Shown here one piece after another: positions 52,500 to 62,984 of a stretch of DNA of 64,000 nt (its first letter is position 1; each line of letters starts with the position of its first letter). A model generated the notes under the pieces. The model searched no databases, had not been told where the DNA came from, and was given only the letters and a program-made list of their open reading frames with translations. A program made the translations under genes and the position numbers. The stretch is taken from NCBI RefSeq assembly GCF_003173615.1, contig NZ_QGNA01000002.1, positions 620,001 through 684,000 of the forward strand. Reading direction: 5' to 3'. The stretch comes from Falsiroseomonas bella (lineage in GTDB: Bacteria; Pseudomonadota; Alphaproteobacteria; Acetobacterales; Acetobacteraceae).

Positions 52500-54522
52500 G
52501 CCCTGCGACCTCGTCGTCGCCGTCGACATCGGCGGCACCTTCACCGACATCGCGCTGCAGGACCTCGCCACCGGTCAGTCCTGGACCGCCAAGACGCCGA
52601 GCACGCCGCGCGATCCCTCCGAGGCGTTCCTCACCGGCCTGCGTCTGGCGGTGGAGGCCGCGCAGCGCGACGCGGCGAAGATCGGCCGCGTGCTGCACGG
52701 GACGACCGTCGCCACCAACATGATCTTGGAAGGCAAGGCCGCACCCGCCGCGCTTGTCACGACCGAAGGCTTTCGGCACGTGATGGAGATCGGCCGGCAG
52801 GACATTCCCCGCGCCGCCAACCTCTTCGCCTGGGTGAAGCCCAAGCGCCCGGTGCCGCCCTCGCGCGTCCTGGAGGTGCCGGGCCGGATCGCGGGCGATG
52901 GCAGCGAATTGCAGCCGCTGGACGAGGAGGCCGTGCGCCGCGCTGCCGCGCGCTGCCGGACCATGGGCGTGCAGGCCGTCGCCGTCTGCCTGCTGCACGC
53001 CTACGCCAATCCCGATCACGAACGCCACGTGGCCGCCATCCTGCGCGCGGAACTGCCGCCGGAGGTCGCCGTCTCCGCCTCCACCGAGGTGCTGCCGGTC
53101 ATCCGCGAATACGAACGCAGCCTGGCGGTCGTGCTGAACGCGCAGGTGATGCCCGCCGTCTCCACCTATGTCGGCCGGATCGAGCGGCGGCTGGAGGAAG
53201 CGGGGATCGCCGCGCCGCTGCTGCTGATGCAGTCGAATGGCGGCGTCGCCGGTGCGCGGGTGATCCGCCGCGCGCCCGCCACAACCGCGCTGTCCGGCCC
53301 CGCCGCCGGTGTGGTCGGCGCGCGCGCGGAAGCGGCGGCGGCGGGCATCGCCGATGTCATCACCGTGGATATCGGCGGCACCTCCGCCGACATCTCGCTG
53401 ATCAAGGGCGGCCGTATCGGGCTGACGCAGCACGGCCATGTCGGCGGCTGGCCGCTGCCCTTGCCGATGCTGGACATGGTGACGATCGGCGCCGGCGGCG
53501 GCTCGCTCGCGCGCGTCACGGATGGCGCGCTGACGGTCGGCCCGCAGAGCGCCGGCGCCGATCCGGGTCCCGCCTGCTACGGCCGTGGCGGCGAGCGCCC
53601 GACGACCACCGACGCGCATGTCGTGCTCGGCCATCTGCCGCCGCGTCTGCTCGGCGGACGGATGGCGCTGGACGCCGCGCGCGCGGAAGCTGCGGTGCGG
53701 ATACATGTGGCGGAGCCGCTCGGCATGTCGCTGCACGACGCCGCGCGGGGCATGCTGACCATTCTGGATCATGCGATGGTCGGCGCGATGCGCGTGGTCT
53801 CCGTGGAGCGCGGGCATGATCCGCGCGACTTCGCGCTCGTCGCCTTCGGCGGCGCCGGTCCGCTGCATGGAGCCTCGCTCGCCGATCTGCTCGGCATCCG
53901 CACTGTCGTGGTGCCGCGCCATCCCGGCGTGCTCTGCGCGCAGGGGCTGCTCGCCGCCGATCTCGGCACGGAATTCACCCGCAGCCTGCCGCGCGGGCAG
54001 GCCACGGCCGCCGCGATCGCCGCCGCCTTCGGCGAGTTGGAAGAGCAGGCGCGCGCCTGGTTTGCAGAGGAAGCCGTGCCGGAGGCCGCGCGCGTGCTGA
54101 GCCCCGTCGTGCTGATGCGCTATGCCGGTCAGGGATCGGAGCTGCCCGTGCCGTGGCGCGGCGCCATCGCGACCGCCGAGTACGATTTCGCCGCGGCGCA
54201 TCGCGCACTCTATGGCTTCGACCTGCCGGAGGGCACGCCGGAACTGGTCACGCTGCGTCTGGAAGCCCGCGGCCGCCTGCCCGCCGCGCCGCCGCTGCGC
54301 CTGGCACCCGGCAGCGGTGCGGTGCCGGTCGGGCGACACACCCTGCATCTGCGCGAGGGCACCTGCGACGCGCCGCTGTATGAGCGCGCCACGCTCGGTG
54401 CCGGCGATGCCTTCGACGGCCCGGCCATCGTGATGCAGTTCGACGCCACGACGCTGGTGCCACCCGGCTGGCACGCAAGGATGCACGGGTCGGGCGTGCT
54501 GCTGCTGGAGCGTGCAGGGTAG
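52486..54522 (+). CDS. Hydantoinase/oxoprolinase subunit A (HyuA-like), coupled to HyuB
   Basis: The protein is 678 aa. The ATG at 52486 is preferred because GGGTGG lies 9 bases upstream; an ATG at 52480 would give 2 extra residues. It overlaps the HyuB stop by 14 bases. Sequence marks: VAVDIGGTFTDIALQDLATG, HGTTVATNMILEGKA, STEVLPVIREYERSLAVVLNAQV and DIGGTSADISLIKG. It is the ATPase partner of the HyuB just upstream and paralogous to HyuA at 46670. A strong hairpin follows the stop. Confidence 0.93.
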   Translation: MSSNKPCDLVVAVDIGGTFTDIALQDLATGQSWTAKTPSTPRDPSEAFLTGLRLAVEAAQRDAAKIGRVLHGTTVATNMILEGKAAPAALVTTEGFRHVMEIGRQDIPRAANLFAWVKPKRPVPPSRVLEVPGRIAGDGSELQPLDEEAVRRAAARCRTMGVQAVAVCLLHAYANPDHERHVAAILRAELPPEVAVSASTEVLPVIREYERSLAVVLNAQVMPAVSTYVGRIERRLEEAGIAAPLLLMQSNGGVAGARVIRRAPATTALSGPAAGVVGARAEAAAAGIADVITVDIGGTSADISLIKGGRIGLTQHGHVGGWPLPLPMLDMVTIGAGGGSLARVTDGALTVGPQSAGADPGPACYGRGGERPTTTDAHVVLGHLPPRLLGGRMALDAARAEAAVRIHVAEPLGMSLHDAARGMLTILDHAMVGAMRVVSVERGHDPRDFALVAFGGAGPLHGASLADLLGIRTVVVPRHPGVLCAQGLLAADLGTEFTRSLPRGQATAAAIAAAFGELEEQARAWFAEEAVPEAARVLSPVVLMRYAGQGSELPVPWRGAIATAEYDFAAAHRALYGFDLPEGTPELVTLRLEARGRLPAAPPLRLAPGSGAVPVGRHTLHLREGTCDAPLYERATLGAGDAFDGPAIVMQFDATTLVPPGWHARMHGSGVLLLERAG

Positions 54523-54539
54523 GCCCCCTCAGACGCAAA

Positions 54540-54568
54540 CGGCCGCCGCGGTGGTCCCGCGGCGGCCG
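54540..54568. terminator. Hairpin terminator between HyuA and icd
   Basis: Perfect 12-base arms (CGGCCGCCGCGG and CCGCGGCGGCCG) surround a 5-base loop. Read in the icd direction (minus strand) it is followed by TTTGCGT, making it a reasonable intrinsic terminator for isocitrate dehydrogenase; it can also stop the convergent HyuB-HyuA transcript. Confidence 0.7.
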
Positions 54569-54593
54569 CCTGTCCGAAGGCGGGAAGGGCTGG

Positions 54594-55805
54594 TCAGCCC
54601 ATCTTCTTCTTCAGGTTCTCGTCCAGCTTGGCCAGGAACTGCTGGGTGTTCAGCCAGGGCTGGTCCTTCGAGATCAGGATGGCCAGGTCCTTCGTCATGT
54701 GCCCGGCCTCGACCGTCTCGATGCAGACCTGCTCGAGCGCAGTGGCGAAGTCCACGACGTCCGGCGTGTTGTCGAACTTGCCGCGATAGGAGAGGCCCCG
54801 CGTCCAGGCGAAGATCGAGGCGATCGGGTTCGTGCTGGTCTCGCGGCCCTTCTGGTGCTCGCGGTAGTGCCGCGTGACGGTGCCGTGCGCGGCCTCGGAC
54901 TCCACCGTCTGGCCGTCCGGCGAGAGCAGCACGGAGGTCATCAGGCCGAGCGAGCCGAAGCCCTGCGCGACGATGTCGGATTCCACGTCGCCATCGTAGT
55001 TCTTGCAGGCCCAGATATAGCCGCCTTCCCACTTGAGCGCGGAGGCGACCATGTCGTCGATCAGCCGGTCCTCATAGACAAGGCCGCGCTTGTCGTACTC
55101 AGCCTTGAACTCCTTGTCGAAGATCGCCTTGAAGATGTCCTTGAAGTTGCCGTCATAGGCCTTGAGGATCGTGTTCTTGTGGCTGAAGTAGACCGAGTAG
55201 TTGCGCTGCAGGCCGTAGTTGAAGCTGGCGCGCGCGAAGCCCTCGATCGAGCTGTTCAGGTTGTGCATCATCATCGCGACGCCGCCGCCCTTGAAGGCGA
55301 AGTCGCCGATCTCCTGCGGCTGCCCGCCTTCCGGCGTGTAGGTCATGGTGACCTTGCCCGGGCCCGGCACCTTCATCTCCACCGCGCGGTAGATGTCGCC
55401 ATAGGCATGGCGGCCCACGACGATCGGCTTGGACCAGTGCGGCACCAGGCGCGGCACGTTCTTGATGATGATGGGCTCGCGGAAGATCGTGCCGTCCAGG
55501 ATGTTGCGGATCGTGCCGTTGGGCGACCGCCACATCTTCTTCAGGTTGAACTCCTTCACCCGCGCCTCGTCCGGGGTGATGGTCGCGCACTTCACGCCGA
55601 CGCCGTACTGCTTGGTGGCGTTCGCGGCATCCACCGTCACCTGGTCGTCGGTCTTGTCGCGATACTCGACGCCGAGGTCGTAGTACTTCAGGTCGATGTC
55701 GAGATAGGGAAGGATCAGCTTCTCCTTGATGAACCCCCAGATGATGCGGGTCATCTCATCCCCGTCCATCTCGACGACGGGTGTCTTCACTTTGATCTTG
55801 GCCAT
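54594..55805 (-). CDS. icd: NADP-dependent isocitrate dehydrogenase
   Basis: The protein is 403 aa, the dimeric eukaryotic-like length found in many alphaproteobacteria. It begins [20 protein letters not shown]. Substrate contacts are in [18 protein letters not shown]; metal and active-site regions include [20 protein letters not shown]; the coenzyme loop is [17 protein letters not shown]. It oxidises isocitrate to 2-oxoglutarate with NADP+ in the TCA cycle. AGGAT precedes the ATG. It is a housekeeping gene standing alone at the edge of the catabolic region. Confidence 0.97.
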   Translation of the reverse strand: MAKIKVKTPVVEMDGDEMTRIIWGFIKEKLILPYLDIDLKYYDLGVEYRDKTDDQVTVDAANATKQYGVGVKCATITPDEARVKEFNLKKMWRSPNGTIRNILDGTIFREPIIIKNVPRLVPHWSKPIVVGRHAYGDIYRAVEMKVPGPGKVTMTYTPEGGQPQEIGDFAFKGGGVAMMMHNLNSSIEGFARASFNYGLQRNYSVYFSHKNTILKAYDGNFKDIFKAIFDKEFKAEYDKRGLVYEDRLIDDMVASALKWEGGYIWACKNYDGDVESDIVAQGFGSLGLMTSVLLSPDGQTVESEAAHGTVTRHYREHQKGRETSTNPIASIFAWTRGLSYRGKFDNTPDVVDFATALEQVCIETVEAGHMTKDLAILISKDQPWLNTQQFLAKLDENLKKKMG

Positions 55806-55995
55806 GCCGATCCTGCCGATCATCCTGCGGGCCCCGTGGAGGAGCCGTCCTGTGGAGCCTGCCTTCCTGGCGCCCCGGTATTCCGGGCGCGCCGCACCGC
55901 TGTACGGGCGGCGGAACATGCCAACGCGGCCGCCTTCGGGCAAGCCTGCCGCCCGGGCTTGCATCCGCGCCGCGGCGGGACGAAGCCTCCGCGCG

Positions 55996-56172
55996 ATGAG
56001 ATCCCCGCCAAGCCCGGCCGACCGCGCCGAACCCGTCGAATGCCCGCATTGCGGGGAGGCCACCATGCCCAACCGGCTGGCAGACGGCAGCGTGGTCTGC
56101 TCCTGTGCCGCGGAACGGGTTATCGCGGTGCCGCGACCGCGCCTTGCGGCGGACCTGCCGCGGCCCAACTGA
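55996..56172 (+). CDS. Possible small zinc-ribbon protein
   Basis: This frame encodes 58 aa with a plausible zinc-binding pattern: [18 protein letters not shown] then [10 protein letters not shown], that is C-x2-C followed 16 residues later by C-x-C. The rest is Pro/Arg-rich. The ribosome site is weak and the start uncertain, so the evidence is the Cys/His layout and the position directly before another small gene on the same strand. Function unknown. Confidence 0.38.
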   Translation: MRSPPSPADRAEPVECPHCGEATMPNRLADGSVVCSCAAERVIAVPRPRLAADLPRPN

Positions 56173-56197
56173 CGCCCACGCCAACGAGGACATGACA

Positions 56198-56422
56198 ATG
56201 CTGCTGCGATGCGCGAGGGGAATGGTGGCCGGCCCGATCGGGATGGCTGCCGGTCTGGTGGTGGCCACGGGCGTCGCCGCCGGGGTTGCGATAGGGGCCG
56301 GTGTTGTCGGCGCCGCCCTGATCGGACGCCGGGTGTGGGAGGAGCGGCAGGGCTGGCGCGCCGGCACGGCCGGCACGGAGGAGCCCTTGGCCGAGCCCGC
56401 GCCGGACGCGCCCCTGGCCTAA
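56198..56422 (+). CDS. Small membrane protein with Gly/Ala-rich helix
   Basis: The protein is 74 aa. GAGGA lies 8 bases upstream of the ATG at 56198 (an ATG at 56192 adds 2 residues). A long helix rich in G-x3-G and small residues ([20 protein letters not shown] and onward to GAALIGRR) is followed by a charged, Pro/Glu-rich tail of about 30 residues. No family is recognised. Its stop overlaps the stop of the convergent HtrA-like gene by 3 bases. Confidence 0.5.
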   Translation: MLLRCARGMVAGPIGMAAGLVVATGVAAGVAIGAGVVGAALIGRRVWEERQGWRAGTAGTEEPLAEPAPDAPLA

Positions 56423-57549
56423 TCCTCCCGGGCTGGCCGTGCCGCGATCCGGAGCGTCACGGTCTGCTCGCGGCCGTCCCGGAGAAGGCGGATCCGCACC
56501 CGCTCGCCAGGCGGAAGGCCGGCTATGCGCCGGAGCAAGGCCCGGGAATTGGGCACCCGTTCGTCGCCGATCTCCAGCACCACGTCGCCGGGCTTGAGTC
56601 CGGCGCGTTCCGCCGGACCTCCCGGCAGGATTCCCGTGATGACCGCGCCGCGCTGCGGCGCATCGGGTCCGAAGAGCTGCGATAGCACGCCGCCCCGCTC
56701 CTGCACGGTGGCGTCCCCGGCGGCAACGCCGAGCCAGCCTCGCTCGACCGGGCGCCCGGTGCCGAGTCGCGCGACAACGGGCGCTGCCAGGTCGGACGGC
56801 GTGGCGAAGCCGATCCCGGCCGACGCGCCGGAGGGCGAGTAGATCGCCGTGTTCACGCCGATCACCTGGCCGGCCAGGTTGAACAGCGGCCCGCCGGAAT
56901 TGCCGGGATTGATCGGCGCGTCGGTCTGGATGAAATCGTCGAAGGGCCCGAGGCCGATCCGCCGGCCGAGCGCGGAGACGATCCCGCTGCTCACGCTGCC
57001 GCCCAGGCCGAAGGGATTGCCGGCCGCCATGACCCACGCGCCGATGCTGATGGCCGATGAGGGACCGAAGGTCACATGGGGCAATGGCTGCGGAGCGGTG
57101 ACCTGGAGCACGGCGAGGTCCGTCAGCTCATCCGTACCCAGGATGCGGGCAGGAAGCTCCGTGCCGTCCAGCAGCGAAACCGTGACGCGCTCCGCATTCC
57201 CGACCACATGGTTCGCCGTGACGATGAGGCCGGACGGGTCCACCACGAAGCCGGACCCGGCACTGGTCACGGGCGGCCGGCGCCCGCGGGAGTATCGCTC
57301 GTAGGGCGTCCCGCGAAGCTGCGGCGGCACGCTGGCGGCGCCGCCCTGCGTTACCGAAATGCTGACCACGGCCGGCATCACCCGCTCCGCGAGGGCCTCG
57401 AAGTCGGGCAACACCAGTTGCGCTGGGGTCGCCGGCGCCGGGGCGGCGGACTGGTTTGCGGCTGGGACCGCCGGCGGCGAGCGGGGCGGCGGATCGTCGC
57501 AGGCAGCAAGCAGGGGCAGCAGGGCCAGCCAGAGGTGGCGCGGCGTCAT
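56419..57549 (-). CDS. HtrA/DegP-like trypsin-family serine protease with PDZ, predicted lipoprotein
   Basis: The protein is 376 aa from the ATG at 57549, which opens a signal with lipobox LLAAC (C17) followed by DD. The protease triad is complete: H114 (TANHVVG), D144 (LTDLAVL) and S218 (GNSGGPL). One C-terminal PDZ domain ([29 protein letters not shown]) is present. HtrA proteases degrade misfolded envelope proteins. The lipobox suggests membrane anchoring, with Asp at +2 and +3 hinting at inner-membrane retention by the enterobacterial rule, which may not hold here. It is followed on the other strand by a small membrane-protein gene. Confidence 0.9.
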   Translation of the reverse strand: MTPRHLWLALLPLLAACDDPPPRSPPAVPAANQSAAPAPATPAQLVLPDFEALAERVMPAVVSISVTQGGAASVPPQLRGTPYERYSRGRRPPVTSAGSGFVVDPSGLIVTANHVVGNAERVTVSLLDGTELPARILGTDELTDLAVLQVTAPQPLPHVTFGPSSAISIGAWVMAAGNPFGLGGSVSSGIVSALGRRIGLGPFDDFIQTDAPINPGNSGGPLFNLAGQVIGVNTAIYSPSGASAGIGFATPSDLAAPVVARLGTGRPVERGWLGVAAGDATVQERGGVLSQLFGPDAPQRGAVITGILPGGPAERAGLKPGDVVLEIGDERVPNSRALLRRIAGLPPGERVRIRLLRDGREQTVTLRIAARPARED

Positions 57550-57605
57550 CGTTCGGATCGTTCCCTTCACGCAGGGGGAACGCCCGAACATCGCCCGGGT
57601 GGCAG

Positions 57606-58001
57606 CTAGTCGGGGATGATCGCCGTGGCCTCGATCTCGACCAGCGCCTCGCGCTCCACCAGCGCGACGACCTGCACCAGCGCCATGGCGGGAAAGTGCC
57701 GGCCCATCACGTCCCGGTAGACGGGGCCGAGCTCCTTCAGGCTGGCGCGGTATTCCTCCATGTCCGTCACGTACCAGGTGAGGCGGCCGACATGCTCCGG
57801 CCCGCCGCCGGCCTCCCGCAGAACGGCGAGCACGTTCAGCAGCGCCTGGCGGACCTGCGCGACGAGGCCGGGCGGGAAGCGGCCCTCGCTGTCCCAGCCG
57901 ATCTGGCCGCCCACCAGCACGACGCGGCCGCGCCCCATCATGCCGTTGGCGTAGCCGCGCGGGGCCGGCCAGCCGGGCGGCTGCAGCGGGGTGAGGCTCA
58001 T
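57606..58001 (-). CDS. RidA/YjgF family protein
   Basis: The protein is 131 aa, starting in an ATGA overlap with the CoA-ligase stop. The family pattern is clear: GYANGMMGRGRVVLVGGQIGWD, QVRQALLNVLAVLREAGGGPEHVGRLTWYV and a final EREALVEIEATAIIP. RidA proteins deaminate reactive enamine/imine intermediates, and a YjgF-like gene is a known companion in 2-aminobenzoyl-CoA clusters, where nitrogen must be released from a non-aromatic amino-CoA intermediate. It is the last gene of the minus-strand operon. Confidence 0.88.
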   Translation of the reverse strand: MSLTPLQPPGWPAPRGYANGMMGRGRVVLVGGQIGWDSEGRFPPGLVAQVRQALLNVLAVLREAGGGPEHVGRLTWYVTDMEEYRASLKELGPVYRDVMGRHFPAMALVQVVALVEREALVEIEATAIIPD

Positions 58002-59656
58002 GCGGCGGGTTCCTGTGCGGCGCGCTGGCGCAGCGCGAAGCGCTGCAGCTTGCCGGTCTCGGTGCGCGGCAGCGCCTCGGCGAAGACGATGCTGCGCGGA
58101 TACTTGTACGGCGCGATCTCGCGCTTCACATGGTCCTGCAGCGCCTTCGCCATCGCGTCGTCCGGCGCGTGGCCGGAATGCAGCACCACATAGGCGCGCA
58201 CCACCATGCCGCGCTCGGCGTCCGGCGCGCCGACTACGGCGCATTCCTTCACGGCGGGATGCGTCAGCAGCGCGACCTCCACCTCCGGCCCGGCAATGTT
58301 GTAGCCGGCGGAGATGATCATGTCGTCGTTGCGCGCCTGGTACCAGAAATACCCGTCCTCGTCCTGCACATAGGTGTCGCCGGTGATGTTCCAGCCATGC
58401 TGCACGTAGTTGGCCTGGCGCGGATCCGCCAGGTAGCGGCAGCCGGTGGGGCCGCGCACGGCAAGCCGCCCCGGCGTGCCGCGCGGCACCTCCGCGCCGT
58501 TCTCGTCCACCACCTTCGCCGCGTAGCCGGGCACGGGGATGCCCGTGGCGCCCGGGCGGATCTGGTCCTCGCGCGCGGCGATGAAGATGTGCAGCATCTC
58601 GGTCGCGCCGATGCCGTCCATCAGCTTGAGGCCGGTCGCTTGCTGCCAGGCCTCGAAGACGGGCCTTGGCAGCGTCTCTCCGGCGCTGACGCATTTGCGC
58701 AGGCTCGACAGGTCATGCTGACCGGCAAGGCCGGCCATCACGCGCCAGGCGGTGGGCGCCGTGAAGCACACCGTCGCGCGGTGCTTCGCGATCTGCGCCG
58801 GCAGATCCTCGGGCGGCGCCTTCTCCAGCAGCACGGCGGTCGCGCCGACGCGGAAGGGAAACAGCACCAGCCCGCCCAGGCCGAAGGTGAAGGCGAGCGG
58901 CGGCGAGCCTATGAAGATGTCGGAAGGCCCCGGCCGCAGGACCTGCGCCGAATAGCCGTCACAGATCGCGAGCATGTCGCGGTGGAAATGCATCGTCGCC
59001 TTCGGCTCGCCGGTGGAGCCGGAGGTGAAGCCGAACAGGCAGACATCGTCCGCCGCCGTGTCGCAGGCCGCGAAATCCGGAGAGGCCTCAGCGCACAGCG
59101 TCTCGAGCGCGCCATCGCCCCAGGTGAGAAGATGCCTGAGGTCCGGCGCCTGCGCCTTGCGCAACTCGTCAACCAGCCGTGCATCACAGAGCGCGTGGCT
59201 GATCCGCGCCTTGCGCAGCATCTGCCCGAGCTCCTTGGCGCGGAGCAGCGGCATGGTCGCCACCACCACGCCGCCCGCCTTCAGCACCGCGAAATAGGCG
59301 GCGACCATCCAGGCATTGTTGGCGCTGCGCAGCAGCACACGGTTGCCAGGAATTAGGCCGAGCCGCGCTGTCAGCACGTTGGCGATGCGGTTCACGCGCT
59401 CCGCAAGCTGGCGATAGGTCAGCGTCTCGGCTGGCGTGACGACGGCGGGATGCTCGCCGCGCCCCTGCGCCAGGTGGCGGTCGAGCAGCTCCACTGCGCA
59501 GTTCAGCCGCGCGGGGTACCGATACTCGGGCCGGTCGAGCAGGAAGACCGGCCATTGCGCGCGCGGCGGCAGGTTGTCGCGGGCGAAGCTGTCGAGATGG
59601 GCGCTCGGCGCCAGATCCGCGGTGATCATCCCGTCCATCCTCGCCTCTCCGGTCAT
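57998..59656 (-). CDS. Aryl-CoA ligase (2-aminobenzoate-CoA ligase-like)
   Basis: The protein is 552 aa, ANL superfamily. Motifs: the AMP/ATP P-loop [53 protein letters not shown] and the catalytic lysine in [13 protein letters not shown]. The opening [21 protein letters not shown] is characteristic of benzoate and 2-aminobenzoate CoA ligases. It activates an aromatic acid with ATP and CoA, the entry step of the pathway. The start overlaps the acyl-CoA dehydrogenase stop by ATGA; internal ATGs at 59638 and 59629 are alternatives. Confidence 0.88.
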   Translation of the reverse strand: MTGEARMDGMITADLAPSAHLDSFARDNLPPRAQWPVFLLDRPEYRYPARLNCAVELLDRHLAQGRGEHPAVVTPAETLTYRQLAERVNRIANVLTARLGLIPGNRVLLRSANNAWMVAAYFAVLKAGGVVVATMPLLRAKELGQMLRKARISHALCDARLVDELRKAQAPDLRHLLTWGDGALETLCAEASPDFAACDTAADDVCLFGFTSGSTGEPKATMHFHRDMLAICDGYSAQVLRPGPSDIFIGSPPLAFTFGLGGLVLFPFRVGATAVLLEKAPPEDLPAQIAKHRATVCFTAPTAWRVMAGLAGQHDLSSLRKCVSAGETLPRPVFEAWQQATGLKLMDGIGATEMLHIFIAAREDQIRPGATGIPVPGYAAKVVDENGAEVPRGTPGRLAVRGPTGCRYLADPRQANYVQHGWNITGDTYVQDEDGYFWYQARNDDMIISAGYNIAGPEVEVALLTHPAVKECAVVGAPDAERGMVVRAYVVLHSGHAPDDAMAKALQDHVKREIAPYKYPRSIVFAEALPRTETGKLQRFALRQRAAQEPAA

Positions 59657-60818
59657 GCTGGATCCGACGTGCGACGTTCGCGTTCCGCGCGCGCGATCAC
59701 CAGGCGCTGGATCTCGGAGGCGCCCTCATAGACGCGGAGCGCCCGGACCTCCCGATAGAGCTCCTCGGCCTTGTGGCCCTTGGTCACGCCGAGCCCGCCA
59801 TGGATCTGCACGCAGCGGTCGGCCGCGCGCTGCGCCGCCTCGGTCGCATGCAGCTTCGCCATGGAGGCTTCGCGCGTGACCCGCGGCGCGCCGGCATCCT
59901 TCAGCCAGGCGGCGCGATAGACGAGCAGGGCGGAGGCCTCGACATCCACCGCGCTGTCCGCGATGGCGGCCTGCGACATCTGCTGGTCGAACAGTGTCGC
60001 GCCGAACAGCTTGCGCTCCGTCGCGCGCTCCACCGTCAGATCGAGTGCGCGCCGCGCGAAGCCGAGCGCCGCGGCGCCAACCGTCGCGCGGAACACGTCG
60101 AGCGTGCCCATCGCCACCCGGAAACCGTCGCCGGGCCTGCCGATCATGGCATCCGCCGGCACGCGCATCGCGTCGAAGCACAGCGTTGCGAGCGGATGCG
60201 GCGCGGTCACCTCGATGCGGGATTCGATCCGGAATCCCGGTGTCTCGGCATCCACCAGGAAGGCAGAGAGGCCCTTCGCGCCCGGCGCCTCTCCGGTGCG
60301 GGCGAAGACGACATAGGTGCTGGCGATCCCACCATTGCTGATCCAGGTCTTGCGGCCGGTGATGCGGTAATGCGCATTCCCGTCCTGCTCTGCGACCGTC
60401 GCCAGCGCCGCGACATCGCTGCCCGCCTCGGGTTCCGAAAGCGCGAAGGCGGCGAGCGCCGTTCCCGCACGCGCGGCCGGCAGCACGCGCGCGCGCTGCG
60501 CCTCCGTGCCGAACAGCGTCACGGGCCCGGTGCCCAGGCCCTGCATGGCGAAGGCGAAATCCGCGAGCCCTGCGTGGCGCGCCAGGATGTCGCGCGCCAG
60601 GCACAGGCTGCGCACATCGAGCCGGCCGTCCTCCGGGCAGGGCACGCGCAGCAGCCCGGCCTCGCCCATCGCGCGAACCAGGCTGATCGTCGCGAGGTCG
60701 GTGTCGTATTCGCCTGCCAGCGCCTCGGCATGCTGCGCCGCCCAGGCCTCGACCTCCGCCGCCCAGGCCTTGTGGCGCCGCTCGAAGAAGGGCCAGTCGA
60801 GGAAGCTGCTATCGGGCA

Positions 60819-60819
<1 letters not shown>
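59653..60819 (-). CDS. Acyl-CoA dehydrogenase
   Basis: The protein is 388 aa. The family motifs are [34 protein letters not shown] and the C-terminal [13 protein letters not shown] with catalytic base in [15 protein letters not shown]. The ATG at 60819 overlaps the crotonase stop by one base (TGATG); a TTG one codon upstream is less likely. FAD-dependent alpha,beta-dehydrogenation of a ring-derived CoA thioester, with electron transfer to ETF, is expected. It is part of the aryl-CoA operon. Confidence 0.9.
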
Positions 60820-61642
<823 letters not shown>

Positions 61643-61646
<4 letters not shown>

Positions 61647-62164
61647 GGGTCCTCCGGCGAAAGGGCGGCGCGCACCGAAGCCTTGGCGGTGCCCAGCAGG
61701 CGGAACAGCGCGGCGCGGTCAGCTTCCCCCAGCCCGGCCAGCAGATCGGCGATCCAGCCTTCATGCGCCGCCGACTGGCGGGCGAATTCGCGGCGCCCCT
61801 TCGGCGTCAGACGCAGCAGCTGCGCGCGGCGGTCGCCTGGCCGGGCGCGGCGCTCCACCAGCCCTTCCGCTTCCAGCCGCGTGGCAAGGCCGGTGACGTT
61901 GCCGTTGCTGACCATCATGCGCCGGGACACCTCCCCGAGCGTGATGCCTCCAGGGTCACGGTCCAGCGCCGCCATCAGGTCGAAGCGCGGCAGCGTCGTG
62001 TCGTAGTCGCGCCGCAGCCGCGTGCGGATCTCGCCCTCGATCAGCGTCGTGCAGGTCAGCAGGCGCAGCCAGAGCCGCAGCTCGTCCTTGTGGCCGGGCG
62101 GGGCATGGGCGAGCGCCGTCTCGGCATCCACCGTCATCGGCGCAAGATCGTCGGGTGGCGTCAC
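61643..62164 (-). CDS. MarR family transcriptional regulator
   Basis: The protein is 173 aa from a GTG overlapping the SDR stop (GTGA); an ATG at 62137 would give 164 aa with a weaker ribosome site, so the coupled GTG is favoured. The winged helix-turn-helix is visible ([42 protein letters not shown]), flanked by helices that dimerise. MarR proteins of aromatic CoA clusters usually repress their operon and release DNA on binding the aryl-CoA. Its likely operator is the repeated 13-base motif at 62910 and 62972. Confidence 0.87.
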
Positions 62165-62895
62165 GTCTCGCCCCCGTCCACGGCGACGGCCTGGCCGTTG
62201 ATGGCGGAGGCCGCCGGCGCGCAGAGCAGCAGCACCGCCTGCGCCACCTCCTCGGGCCTCACCAGGCGACGCTGCGGGTTGTGCCGCGCGAGATCCGCGC
62301 GCGCCTCCGCCTCGCTGCGGTGGGTCTTCGCGACGATCCGCGCGACGCTGTCGGCGACGATGCCGGTCTCGGTGAAGCCGGGGCAGACGGCGTTGACCGT
62401 GACGCCCTTCGTCGCGACCTCCTGCGCCAGCGCGCGCGTCAGGCCGAGCATCGCATGCTTCGCGGCGACATAGGCGCTGACATAGGGATAGCCCTTCAGC
62501 GCGGCGGTGGAGGCGATGTGCACCACCCGGCCGAAGCCGGCCTCGATCATCGCGGGCAGGACGGCGCGGGTGACCGCGACCGCGCCCATCACGTTCACGC
62601 GCCACATGCGCTCGAACAGCGCGTCGTCGGATTTCAGGAAGGGGGCGCTTTCCGCCGCGCCGGCGGCGTTCACCAGCAGCGCGAAGCCGGGCAGGGCAGG
62701 GGGCGCCGTCACGTCTCCGGGGAGCGCCGCCGCCGCATCGCCGCGCGCCACCATCGCGCGCAGCGGCGCCTCGCGCCGGCCCATCACGGTGACGCGCGCG
62801 CCCGCCCCGGTCAGCGCCGCCGCGCAGGCCGCGCCGATGCCGGTGCCGCCGCCGGTCACCAGCGCCTCCAGACCGCTCAGCGCGCCTGTCCGCAT
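62161..62895 (-). CDS. Short-chain dehydrogenase/reductase
   Basis: The protein is 244 aa, first gene of the minus-strand operon; GGAGGG lies 3 bases before the ATG. SDR motifs: cofactor loop VTGGGTGIGAACAAAL, NAAG, catalytic Ser in HIASTAALKG and YVAAK (Y-x3-K). The C-terminal [16 protein letters not shown] is typical. NAD(P)-linked oxidation of a hydroxyacyl- or ring-hydroxy-CoA is likely. An SDR at this place is part of known 2-aminobenzoyl-CoA clusters. Confidence 0.88.
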   Translation of the reverse strand: MRTGALSGLEALVTGGGTGIGAACAAALTGAGARVTVMGRREAPLRAMVARGDAAAALPGDVTAPPALPGFALLVNAAGAAESAPFLKSDDALFERMWRVNVMGAVAVTRAVLPAMIEAGFGRVVHIASTAALKGYPYVSAYVAAKHAMLGLTRALAQEVATKGVTVNAVCPGFTETGIVADSVARIVAKTHRSEAEARADLARHNPQRRLVRPEEVAQAVLLLCAPAASAINGQAVAVDGGET

Positions 62896-62909
62896 CCGCC
62901 CTCCGATCG

Positions 62910-62922
62910 TTGAAACTTAAAG
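62910..62922. promoter_or_regulatory. Putative operator site 1 (TTGAAACTTAAAG)
   Basis: This 13-base motif differs by one base from site 2 at 62972. It overlaps the candidate minus-strand -10 (TTTAAG, 62916-62921), which lies 16 bases from TTGCAG (complement of 62938-62943), so a bound repressor would block the SDR-MarR operon. The AT-rich motif stands out in GC-rich DNA. Confidence 0.5.
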
Positions 62923-62971
62923 CATCGTCAGAGCGTGCTGCAAGCGCGCATTTCGCTGGACGCGCGGATTC

Positions 62972-62984
62972 TTGAAGCTTAAAG
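62972..62984. promoter_or_regulatory. Putative operator site 2 (TTGAAGCTTAAAG)
   Basis: Extended by one base (62971-62984) it is a 14-base palindrome centred on AAGCTT with one mismatched pair. It lies 28 bases upstream of the divergent flavin monooxygenase ATG, on the plus-strand promoter side. With site 1 it is a candidate MarR-type operator pair controlling both divergent units; centre-to-centre spacing is 62 bases, about six helical turns. Confidence 0.5.

Noticed and set aside
52357-54486. A 709-codon minus-strand open frame opposite HyuA
   Set aside because: An antisense shadow of a conserved HyuA gene, with no recognisable domain.
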